From a virus, in IMG/VR virus record IMGVR_UViG_3300011253_000512, positions 1-29,481 of that record: a DNA stretch of 29,481 nt; one strand, written 5' to 3'. This document shows positions 1 through 8,075 of this stretch, one piece after another. Position 1 is the stretch's first letter. Each line of letters begins with the position of its first letter. Under the pieces are notes generated by a model, which worked only from the letters and a program-made list of their open reading frames with translations, did not search any database and had not been told where the DNA came from. A program made the translations under genes and the position numbers.

Positions 1-187
1 GATAACCTCCATAATTAAACATCGGGTCGTTGTTGACCACGTTTCTTTTTGGCGTTTTAGTATTGGATGAAACTCTTTTAATAGGCTTTAAATATTCAAT
101 TGTTGTATCATTATACAAAGGTATAATTACATCCGGTGCGGTTAATAAAACATTTTCAACCAAAGTTTCCTTGTAAACCCCATCCTT
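1..187. repeat. Terminal overlap, left copy (identical to 29294-29480)
   Basis: The first 187 bases of the window are found again, base for base, at 29294-29480. The base after the right copy (29481, t) differs from position 188 (g), as expected for an error at a contig edge. The overlap falls inside one open reading frame that continues without interruption across the join. This means the molecule is circular, circularly permuted or terminally redundant. It could be a genuine short direct terminal repeat or just an assembly overlap; sequence alone does not decide. Confidence 0.95.
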
Positions 188-265
188 GTCGTATCTCTTG
201 AATTGGATAAATTCCTGACCTGAGTTCCTTAATAAGTCTAATTGTGCGTTTCTAATCGTTCCCAT
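1..265 (-). CDS. Distal tail/baseplate protein, N-terminal part (continues at 29293-28260)
   Basis: This is the start of a 432-residue protein whose remainder lies at the other end of the window. The ATG is at 265-263 and overlaps the TAA stop of the upstream tail gene by one base (TAATG), so translation of the two is probably coupled. The frame stays open to base 1 and joins in register with the piece at 28260-29480. The first residues (MGTIRNAQLDLLRNSGQEF) are followed by a charged stretch. Its place at the end of the tail operon, after the tape measure and a large tail protein, suggests a baseplate or tail-tip component. I do not recognise a named domain, so the function is inferred from position only. 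Confidence 0.8.
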   Translation of the reverse strand, partial: MGTIRNAQLDLLRNSGQEFIQFKRYDKDGVYKETLVENVLLTAPDVIIPLYNDTTIEYLKPIKRVSSNTKTPKRNVVNNDPMFNYGGY

Positions 266-2151
266 TATTCACTTGCAAATTGATAGCGTTCGACAACAAG
301 GTCATTTTCTATTCTGACCGTAATAATATAATCTTGTCCAAAGTTACTAATTACATCCTTCAAGTCTTGTGGGTAACTACTCGTTGAAGTATATCTTGGA
401 ATCGTTGAACCAATTGGTTGACCTAGGGCAGTTTCATATCCATTTTTTATGAAATCCATATTTACTGAAGGATTAAATTTATTTAAAAATGGAACTTGTT
501 TGAATGAATAATAGCCGTTTTGTAAACTAAAAACTCCATTTGCGGAGTCGGGTGTTCTTGCAAATTGATTTTGGAAATATCCAATTTCGGGGTCAGTATT
601 GTTGTTTGATGCATAATAGCCATATCCTCCAATATATTGAGGGACAAGCATCCACACCATCTTAGTTCCTCTTTGCGCCCATCTCCAAGTACTTTGAAAA
701 TTACTATTTGATTGCCCTGCACCCATTGACATCGCAATATCATAAAGGGGGTTATATCTTGATGAATTGTATTTTGGTTGTTCTCCTATTTGAGAAAGAA
801 TATATTCTTTGTCTGTTCTTCCGTAATTTAAACTCCCTCCTTTTAGTCTTGAAACAGATTGTTCTATTGTTTGACCAAAGAATAATCTTGCAGTCCAAGC
901 GTTATATGGTGCGGCAATTGGTAAAATACCAGTTGGAATAGTCGCCGCCGCTTGTACAACTGTAATGGTAACAAATGCTGCCGCTGAAGTGTTTGTTCCA
1001 TTATTTGCCGTAAAATAGAATACATCTTGACCGACATAATCCGTTGTGGGCGTATAGGTGACCGTAGAGCCACTCAAACTCGTTGAACCATTATCGACAT
1101 CATCTGTGATGGCAAAAGTCAATGACAAGCCATCTGCATCGAATCCATTGAGTTCTATTGTTGCGGCAATGTTTTCAGTTGTGGTGATGTTTATATTTTG
1201 AACAATCGGAGTTGAAATCGCCGTTTCTTGAGATTCAATAATTCTATTGTCAATTAAGTTTGAATTTGAAATGACATACCAACGCCCTTGACTTTGGAAA
1301 ATTCTTGAATTTGTCATTTGCAAAATCTTCGTCAATAATTCTTTTGCGTTTAATCTTTTAAAATTGTTTTTCAATAGTCCATATTCGAACGCCTGAATGT
1401 CGTGGAACAAAGTTTCATTTGCAGAGCCGCTTGAACCTCTGATCAAGTTTCCAATGTATAAATCAAGATCTAAATCTGTATTTTTTAATATCTCGACTAA
1501 GTAGTGAAACAACCCATCAAAATTTGATTGACTTCCGCTTGTAGTGTCGGGATTTGATCCACTCAAAACCACATTGGAATAAGGGGCATCAAATCCGGCT
1601 AACGTTCCAAGACCATCGGATGCAATTAATTTTATTGGATATGGTGGGGATGTAAACATTTCACGATAAGAATCATTTACAATAAACCCCTCCCAATAAA
1701 ATTCAAATCCTTGGCTTGTAGGGTCATCCCAATCAACGGCGGATGTTTGCCATTGGTTGTCGGTCGCATCCCAAAGTGGTGAGCCACTTATGTCACCAGT
1801 TGAAATTTGCACTTTATACTCACGCTCATCGGCATCATACCAATCATCGTAATTCGTTCCGGATTCGCCGGTTGTTTCATTCCATAGGACTTCGCTCAGA
1901 TTCCAATTTTCATCAAGTTCATCCCAAGCAGTTCCACCGGCGGTTTCGGTTACAAAAAGATTTATTTCACAAGTTGACCCAATTATAGGGTTGTAAACAT
2001 CATCTTTATTGTGCCATTTAATTATAACCGGGTCGTCAGTTCCAATCAATGGCAAAACCGCACCCGAATAGTTTTTTTGTAGAATCGAAAGTTTCCGTGG
2101 ATTATTATAAACATCGGAAAATTGCAAAGAAAATTTCTCGCCGTATGCCAT
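265..2151 (-). CDS. Large distal tail protein with Trp repeats and an inserted Ig/cadherin-like domain
   Basis: A 628-residue protein directly after the tape measure gene, overlapping it as TAATG at 2151 and overlapping the next gene as TAATG at 265. The N-terminal third has two sets of tryptophans spaced exactly seven residues apart (W76-W83-W90 and W127-W134-W141). Residues about 150-300 (WEGFIVND, IKLIASDGLGTLAGF, then NSRIFQSQGRWYV) look like a conserved tail-tip core often seen in phages of Bacteroidota. Residues about 312-400 form one Ig/cadherin-like beta-sandwich repeat (D-A-D-G-L-S-L, V-T-Y-T-P, G-Q-D-V-F-Y-F, V-T-I-T-V), a typical surface-adhesion module. The remaining C-terminal part continues the tail protein. 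Its position fits a tail-tip or baseplate protein that contacts the host, but the precise role is not established. Confidence 0.75.
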   Translation of the reverse strand: MAYGEKFSLQFSDVYNNPRKLSILQKNYSGAVLPLIGTDDPVIIKWHNKDDVYNPIIGSTCEINLFVTETAGGTAWDELDENWNLSEVLWNETTGESGTNYDDWYDADEREYKVQISTGDISGSPLWDATDNQWQTSAVDWDDPTSQGFEFYWEGFIVNDSYREMFTSPPYPIKLIASDGLGTLAGFDAPYSNVVLSGSNPDTTSGSQSNFDGLFHYLVEILKNTDLDLDLYIGNLIRGSSGSANETLFHDIQAFEYGLLKNNFKRLNAKELLTKILQMTNSRIFQSQGRWYVISNSNLIDNRIIESQETAISTPIVQNINITTTENIAATIELNGFDADGLSLTFAITDDVDNGSTSLSGSTVTYTPTTDYVGQDVFYFTANNGTNTSAAAFVTITVVQAAATIPTGILPIAAPYNAWTARLFFGQTIEQSVSRLKGGSLNYGRTDKEYILSQIGEQPKYNSSRYNPLYDIAMSMGAGQSNSNFQSTWRWAQRGTKMVWMLVPQYIGGYGYYASNNNTDPEIGYFQNQFARTPDSANGVFSLQNGYYSFKQVPFLNKFNPSVNMDFIKNGYETALGQPIGSTIPRYTSTSSYPQDLKDVISNFGQDYIITVRIENDLVVERYQFASE

Positions 2152-4175
2152 TAAGCAAATCTTTTATTATTTCTGTTGGCTCGTTCTAAAGCTAAAATTA
2201 AGTCTTGACCATCCAATCTGAATCCGCCTGTGACATTTACATTTGTTTGACCTCCGCCAATCATTGATTTTAATTTATCAAGGGGGGCGATTACTTCGGG
2301 GTTTGACCTTGCACCGGGATATTCACCCATTAATCCAAGAGTTGGTGACGATACAATTCCGCCGTTAGCGAACGCCGTAACGCCTCCTGAACCAATTTGA
2401 CTTGCCCTATTCGAAACAAACGAACCCAATGCCACCAATGCAACACCGGCGGCAATAGCAACTACCGGATTAAGTGATTTCAAAGCAGTTTTAATTCCTT
2501 TTATTCCAATACCCACTGCAATCGCCATTTTACCCAATTGAGTTGCCATCGTGCCAATTGTTGACAATAAACTTTGAGCAAAGTTTTTTCCTGAATCTGT
2601 AATACCCGACAATGATTGACCAATTGATTCACCCATACTTACTAAAATATCGGTAAATCCGGTATTTATTATGTCAGATGCCGCTTGGTTTATTCCATTA
2701 ATAAACTCCTTTCTCTTTTTGTCTATCTCTTCAAACTTTTTAATTGAAGAATCAATGCCTTTATTTAATGATAAAAATGTTGTGTTTGCTTTTGAGTCTG
2801 CACCAACATCAAAAGAAAAATTCATTCCGTTTCCGAAAATATTGTTTAAATCTTTTATGGGTTTTACCATTGCTGATGCCGCACCTTGAGTTTTGAAAAA
2901 ACCTTTTGTTAATTCCTTTAATTTCCCTAAAAGAACATCAATTGTTGGTGGTAAATCATTTGTTTCTTTTCTAAGTTCAGCGAATTTTTTTATTAAATCT
3001 TGTTGTTCCTCTGCGTTTTCCCTTATTTTGTCGGCTTGTTCATCGTATTTTTCATTTATACTGTCTAAATCAGATGAAAATCTTTTGGTAATTAGTTCCT
3101 TCATTATCGCACCAAATCGACTTAAACTGTTCATCAGTAATTTTACTTTTTCAATTGACTTGCTTATTGCCAATTGAAAAACCATTTTAAGGGTCAATGT
3201 AAAATCATTAACTACATTTGAAATTTCATTAAATTTAAGTAGCAACAAAACAAGTGCTGCAACCGCTAATCCTATTGGAGAAACAATTGCACCGATAACC
3301 GTAATAAAAGAACCAATTACAATTAATAAAGGCGGTAAAGCGGCGGCAAGACCGGCAAAAACAAACCCCATTTGAACAATTTCGGGATTAAGGTTTTTCA
3401 ATGACTTTATTAAATTGTTTGCCTTGACTACTAATTTGGTGAAAAATGGCAAAATTAATTCCCCAAATTGACTTCCAAGTTCTTTCAATCCTTGGCTAAA
3501 CATCCTCATTTGGTTTGCCGCACCACCGGATGTCCTCGCAAAATCACCTTGAGAATTTGCCGTTTTAGCAATTATATATTCATAACGCAAAGCAACCTTT
3601 TCGGCTTGATTCATCTTCTTGATGCTCTTGGTCATTCCTTTATCCAAAGCGAATTGTTGCAAATTCACTTCGGTCATAACAATCCCAAGTCTTTTTAAAG
3701 ATTCCGTTTCACCGGTAAACACACCGGCTAATGCCGTAGTGACTTCTTCAATGTTTATGTTTTTAAAAGATGCTAAATCACCGGCAAGTCCGGTCAGCGA
3801 TATTGACATTTTAGCCGCCTCGGCAGTTGACAATCCCATTGATGTGGACATATCTCCAAAAAGTGCCGCCATATCCAACGCCTGACCTCTTGCAATACCA
3901 AAACTTTGGAGGGTAGTTTTTGCAAAATCCCTGACCTCTTGTGAAGAGCCTTTAAAAGCAACATCAACTTTGTTTAACGATTCATCGGTGTCAGATGCGA
4001 GTTTTATCATAGCCGCACCGGCAAGACCAATGGGTAAAGTTAATCTTGTTGAAAGCCGAGTTCCAATGTCGGTGGTTTGCCTCCCAAATGCTTTTAATTT
4101 CGATGATGCTGATGAAAGTGATTTATTTAATCCTTTTGCATCCCCATTTATTATTACTTCTAAAATGTTTGCCAT
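2151..4175 (-). CDS. Tail tape measure protein
   Basis: 674 residues, the longest tail-module protein apart from the LamG fibre protein. Tape measure proteins span the tail lumen, set tail length and help DNA ejection. The N-terminus (MANILEVIINGDAKGLNKSL) and the following TRLTLPIGLAGAAMIKLASD match the usual opening of phage TP901-type tape measures. A strongly hydrophobic stretch lies around residues 270-320, a charged coiled-coil-like segment around 370-400, and a Gly/Ala-rich region near 540-590. The C-terminus (GLMGEYPGARSNPEVIAPLDKL, then a LDGQDLILALERANRNNKR motif) is typical for tape measures of phages of Bacteroidota. It follows the gpG/gpGT chaperone pair, the canonical order. A TAAATTTG box at 4187-4180 precedes the ATG by only 4 bases, so I do not count it as a promoter. 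Confidence 0.93.
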   Translation of the reverse strand: MANILEVIINGDAKGLNKSLSSASSKLKAFGRQTTDIGTRLSTRLTLPIGLAGAAMIKLASDTDESLNKVDVAFKGSSQEVRDFAKTTLQSFGIARGQALDMAALFGDMSTSMGLSTAEAAKMSISLTGLAGDLASFKNINIEEVTTALAGVFTGETESLKRLGIVMTEVNLQQFALDKGMTKSIKKMNQAEKVALRYEYIIAKTANSQGDFARTSGGAANQMRMFSQGLKELGSQFGELILPFFTKLVVKANNLIKSLKNLNPEIVQMGFVFAGLAAALPPLLIVIGSFITVIGAIVSPIGLAVAALVLLLLKFNEISNVVNDFTLTLKMVFQLAISKSIEKVKLLMNSLSRFGAIMKELITKRFSSDLDSINEKYDEQADKIRENAEEQQDLIKKFAELRKETNDLPPTIDVLLGKLKELTKGFFKTQGAASAMVKPIKDLNNIFGNGMNFSFDVGADSKANTTFLSLNKGIDSSIKKFEEIDKKRKEFINGINQAASDIINTGFTDILVSMGESIGQSLSGITDSGKNFAQSLLSTIGTMATQLGKMAIAVGIGIKGIKTALKSLNPVVAIAAGVALVALGSFVSNRASQIGSGGVTAFANGGIVSSPTLGLMGEYPGARSNPEVIAPLDKLKSMIGGGQTNVNVTGGFRLDGQDLILALERANRNNKRFA

Positions 4176-4192
4176 AATGCAAATTTAACAAT

Positions 4193-4914
4193 TTAAAAAA
4201 CAACCTCCCTTGGAATGTCTTTCATTGATTCAAGCAAATCTTCAAATTCTTTTAATTTCTGTGGGGTTGACCTTGGAACGTTCTTTTTGAGATAAACATC
4301 TTGCGGCAAAGGAAATAAATCCGGGGGTTTTATCGTTTGACTTTTCTTAGTGCAATTTACGTTGTGGATAAGAGTTGCCAAATATCTCAAACGTTCCCAT
4401 TCAAGGTTTTGTTTGATGATATGGCTTTCACCCAATAGTTGATTTTCCTTCCAAGTGTTTAACCAAAAATCACCCGGTGGAATACCGCATTGCCCAATAA
4501 AATAATCAGCTAATGAATCCCAAGTTATTTGCTCGGGTTCGCTTGTGTTTTTTTTTCCTCGGTTGGGTTTCTTTGAATCCCCATATTTAAATCATTCCCA
4601 AGGATTCGTGATTCAGTCATCGCTCCAACAATCTTTTCAAGTTCATTGGCATCAACATCCTCAAGCCACGCACCGACTTTAAATTTGTTATAGTCGATTT
4701 CATTGCCTTGTTCTTGGTCGTTTGCCAATAAGCCGCAATAAATGATTTCTCTAATAACGCTCAATGATATTCCACCTTCGAAGATGTCCCCTAATTGGTC
4801 AAGTGAAATGTTTAATTCATCGGTTAATGCACTCCAAAAGTTCATTGAAAAGTGCATAGTCCTATTTTTACCACCAATTTTAAGGTCGTGGTAACCCCTC
4901 CTTTTGTTCCCCAT
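4193..4914 (-). CDS. Tail assembly chaperone gpGT, made by programmed -1 frameshift
   Basis: The gpG frame and a second open frame (no ATG of its own at the right place) join if the ribosome slips back one base on a run of nine A in the mRNA (window 4556-4548). Before the slip the product matches gpG for 122 residues. After the slip it reads NTSEPEQITWDSLADYF and runs 118 residues to a stop at 4193, giving about 240 residues. The minus-one frame is free of stops from the slip site to its end. In lambda-like siphoviruses the G and GT proteins chaperone the tape measure during tail assembly and are made in this way, directly upstream of the tape measure gene, exactly as here. Frameshift efficiency cannot be judged from sequence. 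Confidence 0.88.
4525..4914 (-). CDS. Tail assembly chaperone gpG
   Basis: A 129-residue protein lying between the tail tube protein and the tape measure gene, the standard place of the lambda gpG-type chaperone. It is mostly helical and acidic in its middle part (DLKIGGKNRTMHFSMNFW at the start, then DQLGDIFEGG and VGAWLEDVDANELEKIV). The last in-frame residues (EEKKTQANPSK) are encoded across the A9 slippery run, after which the zero frame stops at 4525. It gives the normal short product of the gpG/gpGT pair, expected to be in excess over gpGT and to coat the tape measure protein before tail tube polymerisation. It starts 12 bases after the tail tube stop. Confidence 0.85.
   Translation of the reverse strand: MGNKRRGYHDLKIGGKNRTMHFSMNFWSALTDELNISLDQLGDIFEGGISLSVIREIIYCGLLANDQEQGNEIDYNKFKVGAWLEDVDANELEKIVGAMTESRILGNDLNMGIQRNPTEEKKTQANPSK
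4547..4557 (-). promoter_or_regulatory. Slippery sequence for -1 ribosomal frameshift
   Basis: In mRNA sense the site reads G-AAAAAAAAA-C (nine A at 4556-4548), in the zero frame GAA AAA AAA ACA. It contains A AAA AAA heptamers of the X XXY YYZ type. The zero frame ends 8 codons after the run, while the -1 frame stays open for 118 codons and encodes the T-like extension. No strong downstream stem-loop is obvious to me by eye. Confidence 0.85.
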
Positions 4915-4926
4915 TATGTATTAAAA

Positions 4927-5349
4927 TTACGAGTTAACCGCAGTTGTGATTGAGCCGGTAGTAACGATTGTACCTGAATAGGTAACCGCACTTTCCATTT
5001 CGCCGCTTGTTTCAATTGAAGTGATAAATCCTTCGCCTGAAAAAACAGTATCACCGGTTATGGTAGTTCCAAAAGACCAATCGATTTTTGACCGGTTTTC
5101 CATAAGCGTAGCCATTGCCGGGACATTTTGGGTGTCTGTATAATCAACAAGACCTTCAAAGCTAATTTCTCCACTTCTAAGTCCGGCGATTACCTCTTGA
5201 TAACCTGCTGAATCTTTGCTTGTCGCTTCCGGGGCATCCATAGACAACGAAAGAGATGCACTTGTTGAGTGACCAATAGTTGCTAAAGTACCGCCATCAG
5301 CGATAAATTTTAATAATAAATTTGTTCCGTTATAAACAGTAGATGCCAT
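4927..5349 (-). CDS. Major tail (tube) protein
   Basis: 140 residues, of the phage major tail protein 2 type that polymerises into the tail tube of siphoviruses. The sequence starts MASTVYNGTNLLLKF and shows the features of the family: a small beta-rich protein, SASLSLSMDAPEATSKDSAGYQEV, then RSGEISFEGLVDY and a C-terminal half alternating Gly/Thr/Ser with VFSGEGFITSIE. It is the first gene of the tail assembly set, followed by gpG/gpGT and tape measure. A TAnnTTTG box (5373-5366) stands 16 bases before the ATG, so the gene may have its own promoter, in keeping with the high amount of tube protein needed. Confidence 0.88.
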   Translation of the reverse strand: MASTVYNGTNLLLKFIADGGTLATIGHSTSASLSLSMDAPEATSKDSAGYQEVIAGLRSGEISFEGLVDYTDTQNVPAMATLMENRSKIDWSFGTTITGDTVFSGEGFITSIETSGEMESAVTYSGTIVTTGSITTAVNS

Positions 5350-5365
5350 AATTCTTTATTTTTTA

Positions 5366-5373
5366 CAAATATA
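5366..5373 (-). promoter_or_regulatory. Candidate -7 box for the tail tube gene
   Basis: The mRNA-sense octamer TATATTTG fits the Bacteroidota -7 consensus TAnnTTTG and lies 16 bases before the ATG of the tail tube gene, in the 47-base gap after gene 5397-5696. The bases that follow (TTTGTAAAAAATA) are shared with the candidate promoter at 9257. No good TTTG is seen at the -33 distance, so this is a moderate call. Confidence 0.45.
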
Positions 5374-5396
5374 ATACTTTTTAATTTTTCCGATTA

Positions 5397-5696
5397 TTAT
5401 CTTATTTTATAAAATAGCCAAGCCTTTTCATCTCTTGGTTTACATACTACCATAGTTTCATTTCCTACATAGTAACAAAGCGTATAGTTGTCTAAGGTGT
5501 CTTTTCTTATTATAAACATCTCTTGCTCTGTAACCTCTATTATGCCTTTTGCTAATGTGGTTTTGTCTTTGGTGAATCTCTTAAAGATGTTCTCTGTTAT
5601 ATTTACATACTCCCCCTCTTGGCTAATCCACAAACCTGAAACATCTTGTTGGGCAAATGTTAAAGTACTAAGCAGTATAAAAATTAGTTTCTTCAT
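5397..5696 (-). CDS. Small secreted protein of unknown function
   Basis: A 99-residue protein with a clear Sec signal peptide: Lys-Lys, a hydrophobic core (LIFILLSTLTF) and a likely signal peptidase I cut after A15 (TFA-QQ), a style common in flavobacteria. The mature part of about 84 residues starts with DVSGLWISQEGEYVNI and looks beta-rich; it has a faint resemblance to small lipocalin-like secreted domains, which I cannot confirm. Its ATG overlaps the TAA of the LamG fibre gene (TAATG at 5696), so it is translated with the fibre gene. A secreted host-type protein among tail genes is unusual. It might act in the periplasm, for example in superinfection exclusion or surface modification, but this is a guess. 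Confidence 0.7.
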   Translation of the reverse strand: MKKLIFILLSTLTFAQQDVSGLWISQEGEYVNITENIFKRFTKDKTTLAKGIIEVTEQEMFIIRKDTLDNYTLCYYVGNETMVVCKPRDEKAWLFYKIR

Positions 5697-8074
5697 TACT
5701 TAAATGCCATATAGATAAATGTAACCTCACTATTGTTTAAGTCACTAGCTGTTGTATTTAATGTAAATCCATTTGAATTTAAAACCACATATGTACCTGT
5801 TAATTCAGCTCCTGCACTATTTGCTATTAACTGGTCGCTATAAGGTGATGTTAATCTCTTGTCATCAAACATATACCAACTTGCTGAAGCAGATGAAGCT
5901 TTAATCATTACAAAAGAAGGCTGAAAACCTCCACTACCAGTTGATGTGTCATCATCAGTAACGTATATAGTATGACCAGCAACACCTGTTCCTAAATAAC
6001 TCCCTATCTTACTATATCCGCTTACTGAATGGAAGCAGTAGGCTATCATAGTATTTCCACTACCATTAGCTACACTTGCAGAACCAACAGAAAAAACGCT
6101 ACTTGTGGGGTCTGTATTGTTGAATGCTGTACTTGCGGTTTGAAAATCATCAGTTAGATTTAATTTTCCATACTTTGTAGCACCCACACTACTTGAATAT
6201 ACAGTCCAGTTTTTAACAGCACTTGCATTCTTAATTATTATTAATTCTGGTGTATCTATTCCGTGTCCAATAGTAGCATTAGCCTCTGTACCAGTCCATT
6301 TAACAATACTAAATCCTGCAGATGGGTTCGCACTCACATCTGAAGATATTGAAGGAGTAGAGCCTGTAATAGAATTTACTCCGATATTAACCGCATCGCC
6401 TCCGCCTTTCCAACACCACCCTACGTATGAATCTCCGTTTCTATTGGTAAAATTATTATTATTTGTTAAAGAAAAACCGTTAGAATCAAAACTTGTAACA
6501 TCAGAGCCGCTATTTTCTGCGTTTGTTGCATTAGAATACAATATTTGACTTGAGCCTCTTACAGAGTCCATAAGTCCGTGCCACTCTGCTACAAATCTAT
6601 CTTTTATCCAAACCAAATCAGGTTGGAATCCTACATTAGAAATATATTGCGTACCACCATTCCCCTCATACAACACCGCCTTAAAGTTAGATGTATCTAC
6701 TTCAGGTTTTTCGTTGTATAGTTCTGTTACTTGGCTTGATGAAAGGGCAGCATCGTAGATTCTTACTTGGTCTATTGAACCATCAAAAAATTCTAAATTA
6801 GAGGCAGTATAAGAAAATTGACCTATCCAAGTTGGCCGTGTAGCTGTTCCTGTAAATGATTGAGAACCTGTCAATACAGGTGTTGTATTTCCGTCTATAT
6901 AAACATTATATGAGCCATTATTTAATGTCATAACTACGTTATGCCAGTTTCCATCTGCATAATTAATTGTACCATCAACACTAGCACTTAAATTCAATCT
7001 TATATATCCATTAGAAGTTAATCCTAAAAAATAACCTGTTTCTCCGCTATTTGCACCGCCATTATTTATTAAAGCAGCAGTACCACTATGTCCTGCTGTT
7101 TTAAACCATAAAGAAACACTTATAACAGATGAATTATTTGAGGAATTATTTCCTAAATCTATCTTACTACTACTCCCATTAAACACCGCCGCTTGACCAA
7201 AACGCCCAAACCTGTATTCTATATTATATTCAGTACCATCATTTGTTCCTTTAGAATCCTCTGCTGAATTATCTAATTTGTAGTATGCAGCATTTGTTGT
7301 AGGATAATCACTATCAGTCGTAGTTGCAGTATATACACAAGCGGTTTCTGCGAAAAGAGCAGACACTTCTCCATTTGTTGTTTCATTTAACGCTTTAGAG
7401 AATATTCTTACTTGGTCAATTTCCCCTAGCCAATTGTAATTTGCCCCTGCACTGTAATTTAAATCTCCAATTACACCCGTTGCACCTGAGGGGTAAGAAG
7501 ATGAAACCGATACTGTTTCCGTATCTTGTAAAGAACCATTAATATAAAACTTAGTTACATTAGTAGAATCATCTCTTGTAAAACAAACGTGATACCAAGT
7601 TGATTGAGTTAGTGTATAGGTGTGTGTTAATACATTGGAATTAGATGAAGTACCGTTCCCACTTCTGACCTGCCATTCTCCATTACTAGGTTTATAATAA
7701 ATTGATAATGTTCCTGCATATCCATTTGCATCTGTATTAATTTCTATAAACCTTATTCTATTTGAAGTTGTTGTATTTCCTAAATTAACCCATCCTGAAA
7801 CAGACACATCGGCAGTCAATCCTGTAAGTTTAGGCAATGCTATCCGACTACTACTCCCATTAAATCTCGCTCCATAGTTTATTTGACCATCTACTCCGAA
7901 GTCAACGTCAGTAGGGCTGCCTGAATAGTCAGTACCATCAGGGGCAGTACTTGCATCGTAGTCAAGATTGTAAAGAGCAACACCACTTGAATCGCCAAAT
8001 GGGTCTGTGGAATCAGTACTACAAGCCGCTGCTGCTGCCGCACCGGTACTAATTAATCTTTTATTTAAACTCAT
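5696..8074 (-). CDS. Fibre/appendage protein with two LamG-type domains and a C-terminal phage domain
   Basis: 792 residues. After a short Ala-rich leader (ISTGAAAAAACSTDSTDPFG) come two concanavalin A/LamG-like jelly-roll domains, about residues 35-240 and 250-455. Each has the hallmark FNGSSS near its start, W-Y-H/N-W-H-N-V in the middle and DQVRIF or DQVRIY at the end. The C-terminal 335 residues (from about 455: NVGFQPDLVWIKDR, GYVGWCWKGGG-like pattern, VKWTGTEANATIGHG, TFIYMAF) resemble a module widespread in fibre proteins of marine phages. LamG folds bind glycans, so receptor or polysaccharide binding is likely. Codon choice looks poorer in GC than in the neighbouring tail genes, which hints at separate acquisition together with the next gene. 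It starts 1 base after the stop of gene 8076-8633. Confidence 0.82.
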   Translation of the reverse strand: MSLNKRLISTGAAAAAACSTDSTDPFGDSSGVALYNLDYDASTAPDGTDYSGSPTDVDFGVDGQINYGARFNGSSSRIALPKLTGLTADVSVSGWVNLGNTTTSNRIRFIEINTDANGYAGTLSIYYKPSNGEWQVRSGNGTSSNSNVLTHTYTLTQSTWYHVCFTRDDSTNVTKFYINGSLQDTETVSVSSSYPSGATGVIGDLNYSAGANYNWLGEIDQVRIFSKALNETTNGEVSALFAETACVYTATTTDSDYPTTNAAYYKLDNSAEDSKGTNDGTEYNIEYRFGRFGQAAVFNGSSSKIDLGNNSSNNSSVISVSLWFKTAGHSGTAALINNGGANSGETGYFLGLTSNGYIRLNLSASVDGTINYADGNWHNVVMTLNNGSYNVYIDGNTTPVLTGSQSFTGTATRPTWIGQFSYTASNLEFFDGSIDQVRIYDAALSSSQVTELYNEKPEVDTSNFKAVLYEGNGGTQYISNVGFQPDLVWIKDRFVAEWHGLMDSVRGSSQILYSNATNAENSGSDVTSFDSNGFSLTNNNNFTNRNGDSYVGWCWKGGGDAVNIGVNSITGSTPSISSDVSANPSAGFSIVKWTGTEANATIGHGIDTPELIIIKNASAVKNWTVYSSSVGATKYGKLNLTDDFQTASTAFNNTDPTSSVFSVGSASVANGSGNTMIAYCFHSVSGYSKIGSYLGTGVAGHTIYVTDDDTSTGSGGFQPSFVMIKASSASASWYMFDDKRLTSPYSDQLIANSAGAELTGTYVVLNSNGFTLNTTASDLNNSEVTFIYMAFK

Positions 8075-8075
8075 A

